DNA of 46,524 bases, taken from assembly GCA_937136425.1 (NCBI GenBank), contig CAKZON010000096.1, forward strand, positions 1 through 46,524. The letters are read 5' to 3'. The DNA is from an uncultured Crocinitomix sp. (GTDB taxonomy: Bacteria > Bacteroidota > Bacteroidia > Flavobacteriales_D > Crocinitomicaceae). Positions 7,219 to 16,300 of this stretch are shown here, piece after piece. The position numbers were made by a program, and so were the translations under genes. The notes under the pieces were generated by a model, which worked only from the letters and a program-made list of their open reading frames with translations, was not told the origin of the DNA and made no database searches. The stretch's first letter is position 1. Each line of letters starts with the position of its first letter.

Positions 7219-9657
7219 TTATTTAAGAATCGTGATATGCCCGTCATCTTTATGTCGCTTATCTGACATAGTTTCTCGAAATTCAATTTGCCAAACGTAG
7301 GTTCCATCTTGAACCAAACCTCCATCACCATAAGTTCCATTCCATCCTGCTGCAGGATTATATGATTCAAAGACCATTTCTCCCCAACGGTTATAAATAA
7401 TCATATGAAAATCATAAACATCTATTCCGCTTGTAAATACTGGTTGGAAAGTTTCATTAAAATTGTCTCCATCTGGAGTAAATACATTTGGAATATAATA
7501 GAGAATTACATCATTAACAACAACTTGAACATAGGTAGAATCATAACAGGTAGGCTCTGAACCATATGCCCACAACATTACATTATAAGTTGCTGGTACT
7601 TGCGGGTAAATGTGTTCAGGATTAACATCATTTGAAAGTGCACTACCATCATCAAAATCCCAAACGTAAGAAGTAGCATCAATAGATTGATTATTAAATT
7701 GAAATTTAGTATCGTACAAATCAGTTACATACCTGTCAACAGTAAAGTCAGCCTCAGGACGCTTTTCTAATTGAATATAATCATAATAAGTAATACTTGA
7801 AGAACAACCGTTAGCAGACTCTACGGTTAATGTCACATCAAAAACTCCGGCGTTACAATTATGAGAAATCAAATCACAACCTTCTCCCGTACTTCCGTCA
7901 CCAAATTCCCACGAGCAATTGGTACCCGCTGGTGCCGAAGTATTATGAAATACAACTGGCTGTGGTGCACATATCTCATAAGGATCTGCATAAAAAGAAA
8001 CAACAGGAGTTGGGTGAATAGTTACATCAAAACTAGTTGGTGTACCTACACAACCAGAAGCAGTTGTAGCAAACACCTCAACAGTGACTGTTACTGCAGC
8101 TCCCGATAAATTAAGTCCTGTAAAAGTTGGAATATTACCCGTTCCTGCCATACCAAACCCAACGTTCGTTCCTGTAATATTTGTCCAGGTATACGTTAAA
8201 CCTACGCCACTAGCTGAAAATACAGGAAGCGTTAATGATAAACCGTTACATACATCCTGATCAGCAACACCGTCCATTACAGGCAAAGCCTCAATTGTAA
8301 TATCAGTTGTATGAACATCATCTCCACATTCAATTGAAACAATTGTACTGGTTACAGTATAAGTGCCAGGAGTACTAGCAGCAATATTAACCTCTCCAGT
8401 GACAGGATCAATAACTAAACCTGGTGTTGATGTAAAAGTACCAGGCGTTCCATCATCTACACCATCTCCATCTAAATCAAAGCTTGGTAGTTGGTTAGGT
8501 TCATCATGGCAATAAGAAATTTCGCTATACGTAAAATCTGCACTTGAAACAGAAAGCAATGTAATATCAAATGTTTGAACATCTCCACCACATCCTACAT
8601 CCAAAATGGTATTAGTAATGGTATAAGTTCCAGTTACACTTGCATCCAAATCAATTTCACCTGTTGCAGGATCAATAACTAAACCAGCTGGTGACGCGGT
8701 AAATTCTCCAGCTCCACCTTCATCAACACCATCTCCATCCACATCAAAATTTGGAAAAGGGTCAACCCCTCCCGTGCAAAAAATTGAAGGATCATATTCA
8801 AATGTGGCATCTACACCATCAACAATTTCAACTGTTACTGTGACATCAGCCAAACATCCTCCAGGCGAATAAGTTACATCATAAACCCCTACAGCCGAAG
8901 CTCCAGGATCAATTTCACCAGTAACAGGATCTAACCCCAAACCTGCAGGTGTAGCTGTAAATCCACCTACAATTGGTCCACCCATAATTGGTGGTTCAAT
9001 TGGATCTCCTGTACATAAAATGAGGTTTGCATAATCAAATGCAGCACCTCCGCCGCCACCGCCACCAACTGATAATTGAATATTATCAATTAATATCGTA
9101 GCACCATCTGCTCCTCCGCCAATAAACCCGCCTTCAAATCCAATAGTATGCGTTGTAGCAGTTGCTGTAAAAGTGATACAAGCATTTAACCAACCATCTG
9201 CGATTGGGAGTACGTTTCCAGATGTCATTACAGGAAGCCCGCTAACAAACACTAGCCATTCTGCATCATTTGTGGGACAATAACCGGACAAACAACTTCC
9301 AAAATTAGCCTCTTCATATGTAATTGTGTAGGTTTCACCAATAGTAAAACCAGAGACAGTTTGTTGGAAACGTTCTGTATAGCCCCCTATTTCGCAATAA
9401 GACTCTACAAACATTCCTCCATCAGACGATACTGTTGCTCCAGCTGTAAATGAAAAACCAGGAACGCCTACAGGCACGGTCAACATATCTGTTGACCCAG
9501 AAACCATGGTCCAACTTGTGGGCGCTAATGCTAAACCTTCCGGTCCTTCACAACTTCCATTAACAAAAGCCTGTCCGTGAGCAGTATAGGAAAACGAACC
9601 TGCGCACACTAACAAAAGTGTTATGGTCCAGTTTTTTAAGTGAGCTAAATACTTCAT
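7219..9657 (-). CDS. Large secreted PKD-domain protein with gliding-motility/T9SS type B C-terminus
   Basis: 812 residues. A signal peptide ends near residue 29 (SYTAHGQ). An N-terminal carbohydrate-binding-like beta-sandwich of about 170 residues (FVNGSCEGPEG to ILIDNIQLSV) is followed by a seven-glycine linker near residue 200. Three Ig-like repeats come next, each with the pattern AGLxxDPxTGEIDxxAS; two carry a calcium-loop-like DxDGDGVD motif. Two PKD domains follow (WEFGDGSTG and WDFDDGSA). The last ~90 residues are the gliding-motility-associated/T9SS type B sorting domain (NVFTPDGDNFNE, YNRWGEMVFES, GWNGTYGDG, DGTYVWQIEF). The protein should cross the outer membrane by the type IX system and sit on the surface or be released. 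An adhesin role is inferred from the domains. The single-gene unit is flanked by unrelated genes. Confidence 0.92.
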   Translation of the reverse strand: MKYLAHLKNWTITLLLVCAGSFSYTAHGQAFVNGSCEGPEGLALAPTSWTMVSGSTDMLTVPVGVPGFSFTAGATVSSDGGMFVESYCEIGGYTERFQQTVSGFTIGETYTITYEEANFGSCLSGYCPTNDAEWLVFVSGLPVMTSGNVLPIADGWLNACITFTATATTHTIGFEGGFIGGGADGATILIDNIQLSVGGGGGGGAAFDYANLILCTGDPIEPPIMGGPIVGGFTATPAGLGLDPVTGEIDPGASAVGVYDVTYSPGGCLADVTVTVEIVDGVDATFEYDPSIFCTGGVDPFPNFDVDGDGVDEGGAGEFTASPAGLVIDPATGEIDLDASVTGTYTITNTILDVGCGGDVQTFDITLLSVSSADFTYSEISYCHDEPNQLPSFDLDGDGVDDGTPGTFTSTPGLVIDPVTGEVNIAASTPGTYTVTSTIVSIECGDDVHTTDITIEALPVMDGVADQDVCNGLSLTLPVFSASGVGLTYTWTNITGTNVGFGMAGTGNIPTFTGLNLSGAAVTVTVEVFATTASGCVGTPTSFDVTIHPTPVVSFYADPYEICAPQPVVFHNTSAPAGTNCSWEFGDGSTGEGCDLISHNCNAGVFDVTLTVESANGCSSSITYYDYIQLEKRPEADFTVDRYVTDLYDTKFQFNNQSIDATSYVWDFDDGSALSNDVNPEHIYPQVPATYNVMLWAYGSEPTCYDSTYVQVVVNDVILYYIPNVFTPDGDNFNETFQPVFTSGIDVYDFHMIIYNRWGEMVFESYNPAAGWNGTYGDGGLVQDGTYVWQIEFRETMSDKRHKDDGHITILK

Positions 9658-9875
9658 TTATTCGATCTTAATTTTGGGTTACTGAATTTCATAAACCATC
9701 TAAAAATTAACGGTTTATACTTCTTAAACGTTTAGAATAGGAAAGGGATGCTTTTTATTAACCTAAATATTTGGCTAAAACTTAAACGGTAGTGAATAGA
9801 TATTGAGATGTCGTTAGATTACAATGAGCCGTGCAAGCAACAAAGCTAATTCAATAAGGATCATCCAGTAAGCTC

Positions 9876-9910
9876 AAAAAATGCAAGCTTTTATTATCAA
9901 TAAGTAGCTT
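9876..9910 (-). terminator. Probable terminator of the retron transcript
   Basis: Read on the - strand, AAGCT-AC-TTATT-GAT-AATAA-A-AGCTT forms two five-base-pair stem blocks around a three-base loop. It is followed by GCATTTTTT. The stem begins over the stop codon of the reverse transcriptase. The AC/A internal loop weakens it. Confidence 0.5.
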
Positions 9911-11417
9911 ATTTTTTAAAGAAAGATTTTATACTTGCCCAAACACCTTTGCTAGCTGTTTTAGAAACTGATTTTTTCTTATCAGCATATTGCTTGCGGT
10001 GGCTTTCTTTATAATTATGTGTTGCTAAAATTAGAGCCACTTGGCTTTTATATTTTGCTCCTTTTATGGGATCAATTTGATAAATAAAATTAGCAAAACC
10101 GTCAATTTGGGCTAAAACATTTCCGGGTCTATTCCATTGCTTTCCCTTAATCCCATCTTTTTCTATTTGATAAAGTAAAGCCCGAAATCGCTTAAGCGTT
10201 TTTTTAGAAATATTTGCTTTTTCGTTTACAACAACACCTGTAACTTCTTGGCGTACGCCTTTTTTCATTACCCGCAACTTCTCAGGATGCAACACAAAGT
10301 TTTCATCTTTAACTATGAGTCGTGAATATTTCAAAATTTGGGTAATAGCTGCATTATCAACTGAAGAATCAATTGCTGAAAACGTTAAATCATCCACATA
10401 TCTTGTATAATTGAAATTATACTTTTTAGCTAAGCCTGATAATCTAAAATCCATTCGTCTGCAAAGTATATTTGTAATTGCAGGGCTACATGGGGAACCT
10501 TGTGGTAAAAAACGATCTCCCCTTTGTGCAAAATAATTTTCTCCTAAAAGTGAGACATCTGTAATTTTTGGCTCTGAACAAAGTAATGCAAAGATTACCG
10601 CAACTTGGTCTGAATATCCTAATGAATGAAAAACACCTTTAATACGATTGTAAGTAATTGATGGAAAAAAATTCTTCAAATCCTGATTTATTACAACCAC
10701 TTTTCCAACATGCGGTTCGGCATTTGTTTTAATTGATTTACCAGCTACGCAACCATGTGCATTTTGGTGCACCTCTGGTTTGTTTAAAACTTCTTCAAGA
10801 ATCCAAATTTGCGCTTTTTTTAGCTTTGGCATTGGTGCAGAAATTAGGCGGTGACCACCACTTTTTTTCGCTACTTTAAAGCGTTTATAATGGCTTATTT
10901 TTGAATTTTTACGAGAAAAAGCTAAAAAGCGTAGTTCTCCAATCGAAATTCCCATTGCTTTTGCCACATCATTTGCAGATTCTAAAACAGGCAAACCTTG
11001 AGATTTAAGCCTTTTGGCATCAGAAAGTTTATTATTTAGTTCATGAGAATAGTTCTCCCCTAAATAAATAATGTCTGTTTGTTTGATTTTAGCCCACTTG
11101 GCTGCTTTATCTTTTCTAGCCTGCTCTCTCTTCTCCTTGTTTTCTTTTTGTTTTAGTTTGGATGCCAGTTTTCGCTCTTTGTGCTTTTGAGCTATAAATG
11201 CTTCTGGATTATCTAGAATTTTTTTTGCGCGTAGCTTCTCTTGAATTTTACGTGATAACTCTCCTTCGTCCTTAAAAAACTGATTAACGGCTTTGAAATC
11301 GACAGTTTCGTCATTCCAAAATCCCAAGCGCTTCATTTCAGAAAGAATGTACTCATTCTTAGATGAATTCTTTATTCTGTCGTAAATCTCCTGTCTTCTT
11401 TCTCTCGAATCTTCCAT
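9909..11417 (-). CDS. Retron reverse transcriptase (type XIII-like)
   Basis: 502 residues from the ATG at 11417. A TTG at 11438 is also in frame but lies across the T-run after a2. The RT domain starts at about residue 145 with VAKAMGISIGELRFLAF, then KKSGGHRLISAPMPKLK (184-200). Motif A is INQDLKNFFPS (Asp246), motif B LPQGSPCSPAITN (304-316), and motif C RYVDDLTFS (Asp342, Asp343). Both retron hallmarks are present: NAEPH (NAxxH, 232-236) and VTG (392-394). It should reverse-transcribe the msd RNA encoded just upstream, joining cDNA to RNA. About 140 residues precede the RT core, including a lysine/glutamate-rich helical stretch (~75-112). This long extension is unlike compact retron RTs of ~320 residues. 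The gene lies downstream of the non-coding RNA and two effector genes on the same strand. Confidence 0.93.
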   Translation of the reverse strand: MEDSRERRQEIYDRIKNSSKNEYILSEMKRLGFWNDETVDFKAVNQFFKDEGELSRKIQEKLRAKKILDNPEAFIAQKHKERKLASKLKQKENKEKREQARKDKAAKWAKIKQTDIIYLGENYSHELNNKLSDAKRLKSQGLPVLESANDVAKAMGISIGELRFLAFSRKNSKISHYKRFKVAKKSGGHRLISAPMPKLKKAQIWILEEVLNKPEVHQNAHGCVAGKSIKTNAEPHVGKVVVINQDLKNFFPSITYNRIKGVFHSLGYSDQVAVIFALLCSEPKITDVSLLGENYFAQRGDRFLPQGSPCSPAITNILCRRMDFRLSGLAKKYNFNYTRYVDDLTFSAIDSSVDNAAITQILKYSRLIVKDENFVLHPEKLRVMKKGVRQEVTGVVVNEKANISKKTLKRFRALLYQIEKDGIKGKQWNRPGNVLAQIDGFANFIYQIDPIKGAKYKSQVALILATHNYKESHRKQYADKKKSVSKTASKGVWASIKSFFKK

Positions 11418-11430
11418 TGAGCAAAAAAAA

Positions 11431-11661
11431 GGCAGCAATAAGACGTATTTTCAGTTCCCTTCGTACGTTTCTAAAGACTGAATTGAACAACTCCAATGAA
11501 ATAGGCACTAGGGTGCTATTTCACTTCGCAGAAGTATAACCGGAAATAGCACCCTAGTGCCTATTTCATAAGTTAAGTTCAGGTCAGTGATGCGTTCGGT
11601 GTCTGTGTGCATGATTGGCGATCCACCAACCGAATTGCAAGGTTATTGTCTTATTACTGCC
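11431..11661 (-). ncRNA. Retron msr-msd RNA
   Basis: Read on the - strand from 11661. End a1 is GGCAGTAATAAGAC (11661-11648) and end a2 is GTCTTATTGCTGCC (11444-11431); they are complementary over 14 bases with one G-U pair. An msr hairpin lies at 11634-11595: TTCGGT/ACCGAA closes it and TTGGTG/CGCCAA forms an inner stem. The msd hairpin has a perfect 27-bp stem, 11569-11543 with 11522-11496. It is extended at its base by AACT/AGTT, TGAAC/GTTCA and ACTGA/TCAGT with small internal loops, reaching 11588 and 11477. The tip is ACTTC-TGC-GAAGT with a seven-base bulge. The element sits between the SWIM gene and the RT gene, the standard a1-msr-msd-a2-RT order. The branching guanosine could not be assigned. 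The expected msDNA is roughly 110-140 nt, an estimate only. Confidence 0.88.
11496..11569 (-). repeat. Perfect 27-bp inverted repeat forming the msd stem
   Basis: Arms 11543-11569 and 11496-11522 are exact reverse complements separated by 20 bases. Each arm is also nearly self-complementary: GAAATA, one extra base on one side, GCAC, a four-base loop, GTGC, TATTTC. The whole element therefore contains four related half-sites and can fold as one long hairpin or as two adjacent short hairpins. Confidence 0.95.
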
Positions 11662-11666
11662 AGTTA

Positions 11667-11702
11667 CAAATATATTATAATTATACGTTAATTTTTATCA
11701 AA
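11667..11702 (-). promoter_or_regulatory. Candidate promoter for the retron RNA and RT
   Basis: TATATTTG at 11674-11667 matches the Bacteroidota TAnnTTTG -7 element. The fifth base after it is G11661, exactly the first base of a1. A TTTG at 11702-11699, inside the last codons of the SWIM gene, lies 24 bases upstream, slightly longer than the usual 17-23 spacing. An internal promoter would let RNA and RT be made apart from the effectors. Confidence 0.55.
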
Positions 11703-13316
11703 ATAAATCCGCAATGCAAGCATATGTACACACGGACCTTTTGTCATTTTATCTTTATAATAATCATTACAAGTACACTTACCTGCAATGATTTTTAAAT
11801 CACTATCTATTGTTAATTGTGGAGTAAAGTCATTTGAAACCGTACCTGCCACTAATAATTGATCTCCTTTATCTCTTGACTGTACATTTTTGATCTCTCC
11901 ACTTTCAGAAAGTTGATAAGCATTTTTATCCAATTCACTTGAAAATCGTAGAGACTCTATATCAATTCCATCTTTTTTTAACTCCCTAACACGATAAACG
12001 CCATTCTTTAAATCATAAATCACCTTACCGGCTTGAGTAAAGGTTGATAAAGCGTTATTCACAGTACCTACATCTAAACTTAAAGCATTGGCAAGATCCT
12101 CTGAATTTTTAAACCAATCCTCTCGAAGTCGTAAATAAATTGTTTGCATTGTTTGCCCATCTACTAAACCTCTTGGTGCCAGTAAATCAAGTTGACTTGA
12201 TGTAGTCCAATCATTTGCTGTCCAGCCTGAAAGACCTAAAGTAAAATACATTTCATTTGTTAAATGAGCCGTATAAAAAGAGGGCATTCCTCGTCCTAAA
12301 AGATGCACTGTAAATTTTTCAGTTATAGGTAATAATCTTTCTAATAATAAAATTCTTCGACGACCCCAAACTCGAATTTCTTCTTCCTTATTTCCCTTAT
12401 AAATTGAGCGTTTACAAACTACTTCTATATTCCAAGGTTCAAAAACGGCTACAATTGGTTCTCCGGGTTTTAAAATGTACTTGATAGAACGTGGCCCTTT
12501 GCGTTCTTTATTTCTTTTTAATACCGAAATAAAATTAGCAATATCAGTTGCTTCCAATTCAAAGGAAACTTTTTTACTTGTCATTGCTGAACTTACCTGC
12601 AAAAACCCTCTTACCCAACTGTCAGGCAAGTCAATTTTCACTTCTTTATAATTATCCTCTCCTGTTGTTTGAACATCAAATCCTTTTGGATCTATTCTAA
12701 AATCAGTAGCCTTATATGTTCTGATTTTTTGAAATTCTTGATAAAGTTTTTCAGAATAATCAATATTAGTTGTTCCACATTCAAATTCACTTATTGAATC
12801 AAAAACATCATATCCGCAAGACAGTTTTCCATAAACAGATTCATCTTTACTGAAACACTCAAAAAACACTTGATCTGGGTGAACAGTAATTACGGGGTCC
12901 AATATTAACCAGGCGGCATAATCTCGTTTAAGAAGATAATTGAAATACTTGCGCTGAGCTTTGTAAAAAGGTTTAGTAATCTCTCCTCTTTGCTTCCTTA
13001 AACTATCTAATTGCGTTCTTAAGACACTAATTTCTTGATCTAAATTAGACTTATCCTTTCCTGCATTCAAAAGCCAAATCTCTTCTTGCTTTTTTAACCA
13101 AGTTAAATACTCCGTATTATCTTTAGGTTGAAAATTAAAATCGGCAATAACAACATCATGCAATGCTGAAATGGCCTCTCTAAAAGGAATTTTTTTGTTT
13201 AATGCTCCAACAAAAAAGGTAGGTTCTCGCAAAACGTCAGGTGCAAAACTAATTCCTGTTGCCCCAGCATTATTACTTATGCTACTCGCTCCACCATATT
13301 TATAATTAAACTGCAT
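11688..13316 (-). CDS. Retron-associated SWIM zinc-finger protein (WHSWIM-like effector)
   Basis: 542 residues from the ATG at 13316. The C-terminus carries a SWIM zinc finger, CTC (Cys514, Cys516), then Cys529 and His531, i.e. CxC-x12-CxH. SWIM domains bind DNA or protein. Just before it, a segment resembling a winged helix (about residues 395-450, EDLANALSLDVGTVNNALSTF then GKVIYDLKNGVYRVREL) fits the WHSWIM name. Residues ~85-125 form a charged coiled coil. The N-terminal 390 residues are not recognised. The gene starts three bases after the stop of the WGR/helical-repeat gene, so the two are surely co-transcribed and probably act together. In type XIII retrons, as I recall the published classification, these two proteins accompany the RT. 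The biochemical effect is not known to me. Confidence 0.88.
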   Translation of the reverse strand: MQFNYKYGGASSISNNAGATGISFAPDVLREPTFFVGALNKKIPFREAISALHDVVIADFNFQPKDNTEYLTWLKKQEEIWLLNAGKDKSNLDQEISVLRTQLDSLRKQRGEITKPFYKAQRKYFNYLLKRDYAAWLILDPVITVHPDQVFFECFSKDESVYGKLSCGYDVFDSISEFECGTTNIDYSEKLYQEFQKIRTYKATDFRIDPKGFDVQTTGEDNYKEVKIDLPDSWVRGFLQVSSAMTSKKVSFELEATDIANFISVLKRNKERKGPRSIKYILKPGEPIVAVFEPWNIEVVCKRSIYKGNKEEEIRVWGRRRILLLERLLPITEKFTVHLLGRGMPSFYTAHLTNEMYFTLGLSGWTANDWTTSSQLDLLAPRGLVDGQTMQTIYLRLREDWFKNSEDLANALSLDVGTVNNALSTFTQAGKVIYDLKNGVYRVRELKKDGIDIESLRFSSELDKNAYQLSESGEIKNVQSRDKGDQLLVAGTVSNDFTPQLTIDSDLKIIAGKCTCNDYYKDKMTKGPCVHMLALRIYFDKN

Positions 13317-13319
13317 AGT

Positions 13320-16300
13320 TTAAACTTCTTTTATGGTTAGTGGAACAGTCAAATTAGGATAATACTCAGATATAGTTAATAGAAGATCTATACAACGACT
13401 TTGATCAGTCATAATATTGGTATTTAAAATTGCATCTAAAAGATCAATAGTCATTTGAGCTACCTCTTCATTTTTAATCACTTCTTGCTCTAAAAATGCA
13501 AATACACGTGTTTTGGTTGAACGGCCTTCATTAATGTTAAATAAAACAGTTTTAAAAAAGCTTTTCAACTTTAAAGTTACCTCAGGATTATCTTTGGCAT
13601 AATTTGCTAAATAATTAGTTGCAAAAAACTGCATGCCCTTTGACGGATGCTCTTGCAACTTTAACAACAATTCCAATCCTTTATCATTCGTAAAATGCGT
13701 TGTTACCATTTTTCGTCCAAATGCTTGCACTTCTTCTTTGATATGATCACAACTATACAGCAACAAATCAATCGTCCAATTTTCTGGTTTAATATGTTTT
13801 TCAAAATAAGCAAAGCTCCAATCAAATACATCCTTCCAGTCTGAATTGAAAATTCTCAAAGCTCCTTCTAGCTCCATATTTATTCTAGCCGTATTTTTTT
13901 CAAAATAACCGGGTAAAAAATCTCTCACTTCTTTCACATCACTCTTTGCAATAACGACTAATTGCTCAATTGTGAAACTAGGTAGCTTAGTCAATTGATT
14001 AAATAAAGGAGTTCCTAATTTTTGCGCATACTCAAATTTAGAAGAAACCAATCCTAATACTTCATTTACAGACAGTGACCTTAAAGCTAACTCGTATTCC
14101 TTAGACAAAAGTGAATAAACCGTTTCATGAACACCTTCATAAGACTCAGCATTACTAATTGTTTTTAAAGATTGAGTCAAAATATTCTTTTTAAACATAG
14201 TGTCCAACTTAACCAACCTAGCAATTGCAGGTTGAATAGCCGTGCGAACTTCGGCGTGTTCTGAAAAATAATAACGACTCAATCGTTGACTATTTTCTCT
14301 TAAAAAGCTATCAGGAAAATAACCCAAAATCATTATCCCTAACTCTCTTAACACTACATCATCTGAATTGATGTAAGCATCCACTCTATCTTTAAACAAA
14401 GGATGAAACCAATCTTTACGCCCCTTACACAAGTTTACAGCGAATAGAATATTTGTTACAGCATCAGATGATATTAAGTTTGCTAACTCATCTTGGTTAA
14501 CTTGATTAAACAACCGAACGAAATGCTCTTGCCCTATTAAATCTGCAACCTGCATTAAATAGTCCGTTGAATAGGAATTATCAACTTTAAACAACTCCTC
14601 TAACTCGTTCAATGTAAATTGGTGCGAATACTTCACTCCATTTGCATACACCTCCTTTAAATAAGCTATAATCTTAAAATTACCAGAAAGTAATAAGGAC
14701 GCAACAAAACCTTTATCAGCGCAGTAAGCCTTTTCATATTTTTCTAACCACTTTTTAGCTAGCTCGGCTCCTTTTTCGTTTAAAGATTTAAACATGGCCA
14801 AAACTAATGTGGCTGGCGGTTGTTCTTGGTTATATTTTTCTTCTAAATAATCTAAAATATATTCAACAACTTCCGTATTATAATTTCCAACCAATTGTTG
14901 AAGAACATTGGCTGGTGCTGAATCTAAAAAGTGCTTATTTTCTTTTAATATTCTGAAAGCAAATAGTGTGGCTTCCTCACTTTTTGAATTAGCAAGAATA
15001 TGTAACACTTCATTAGAGCGTTTATTCCATTCCTCGGCTAAAACCTCTTCCCTTGGATAGTTCTTAGGCTCTATAAATTGCCCTGTATAATACCATCTAT
15101 TTTTTTTACGTTCAAAACGTGTTGTGCTTCCATGCAGCACAAACATAAGCGCAGAAAATTTACTGTATCGCGGGTAATGCTCATCAATTCGACTATAATT
15201 ACCTGTTTCAAAATTATAATCGTAATTGTATTTTGTTTCTTGCCTAGCTTTGTCTTTATCATTATCTAATTGACATAAAAACTGCGTTGCAACGGCAATA
15301 TATCCATCCACATTTTCTGCACTCAATCGATAAACGTATTTATAGATTGCGTTTATGAAATAGTTTTGTGTCTTTTTAGAAAAGGCTACAGAAGGATTTG
15401 TTTTTTTCATTTCGTCTGACAACCAAACCCACTGCCCATCAGAATAGACATAATCAGAATTATGTCCTGGACCATCTACACCAATTTTCTTTGCTATTAA
15501 CGCATAAAAGTCAAGTTCATTTAAAACTTCCGCCGTTCTAAAGATGTAACGCACGGATTTAAATGTGTTGACTTTAAAAGAAATATTATTTAAAAACTCT
15601 AGCAGTGTTTTTTTCAAACTTGTATCCTCAAACGAAGTCAGATATAAGTAATACAAGGTCATTGGGTTTATGTCTTGCTCTTGCATGTAATAAAGCGCCA
15701 AACTACCTAAAAGATCCGTTTTAGAACCTAACTTACTACTAATTTCACTGGGCATTTTTTGCTTTGCCGCCCTTAATATTTCATTATCGTAATTATTCTT
15801 TTTCGCCTTGATTAAATAGGCTGCAGCCATACGCCCCACCTTATTATCTAAGCCCTTTTCACTAAAAACAGAAAATATCTTGTCTGCAACAGAATAATCT
15901 TTAAAATAAGCTAAGGTTTTTATTGCTGCATATTGTTCAAACTCATCTTTAGAAAGAATAAAAGATTGAATACTTGGAGCTGCAGCAGTCAAATTTAAAA
16001 CTCCTGCTCTTAATATTACTTTTGAAATTTTCCAATTTCTAGTATAAGTTCCTGCAGCACCTTGGGTTAAATACTTTAAGACTGTTTCATCTCGAATAGT
16101 ATTTTCAGCAATGGGCAACACTTCTACAGGCTCAGCTTCTTGTGTAACATCTGACTCTGAATACCCTTTTTTCTCTTTGCTTAAAACTAACTTATCAAAA
16201 ATCACTAATGCTTCATCATATCCTACAGGAAAAACCGTTTTAGTTCCTTCACGTAAAACACTTTCTCGCCTTCCATATCTAAAATTAACGACAAATAGGT

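Noticed and set aside
7830..8109. Open frames on the + strand inside the large secreted protein gene
   Set aside because: They lie antisense to a well-supported 812-residue protein with clear domains and have no plausible translation signals.
9909..11417. RT as part of a group II intron or a diversity-generating retroelement
   Set aside because: There is no maturase or HNH domain, no intron RNA boundary and no template/variable repeat or Avd gene; NAxxH and VTG and the upstream msr-msd fit a retron.
11496..11569. The perfect inverted repeat as the ends of an insertion sequence or as a simple terminator
   Set aside because: There is no transposase, the arms are only 20 bases apart, no T-run follows, and the surrounding a1/a2 pairing plus the adjacent RT explain it as retron msd.
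15071..15269. Open frames on both strands within the WGR/helical-repeat gene
   Set aside because: Compositional shadows of the long coding frame; no start signals or homology.
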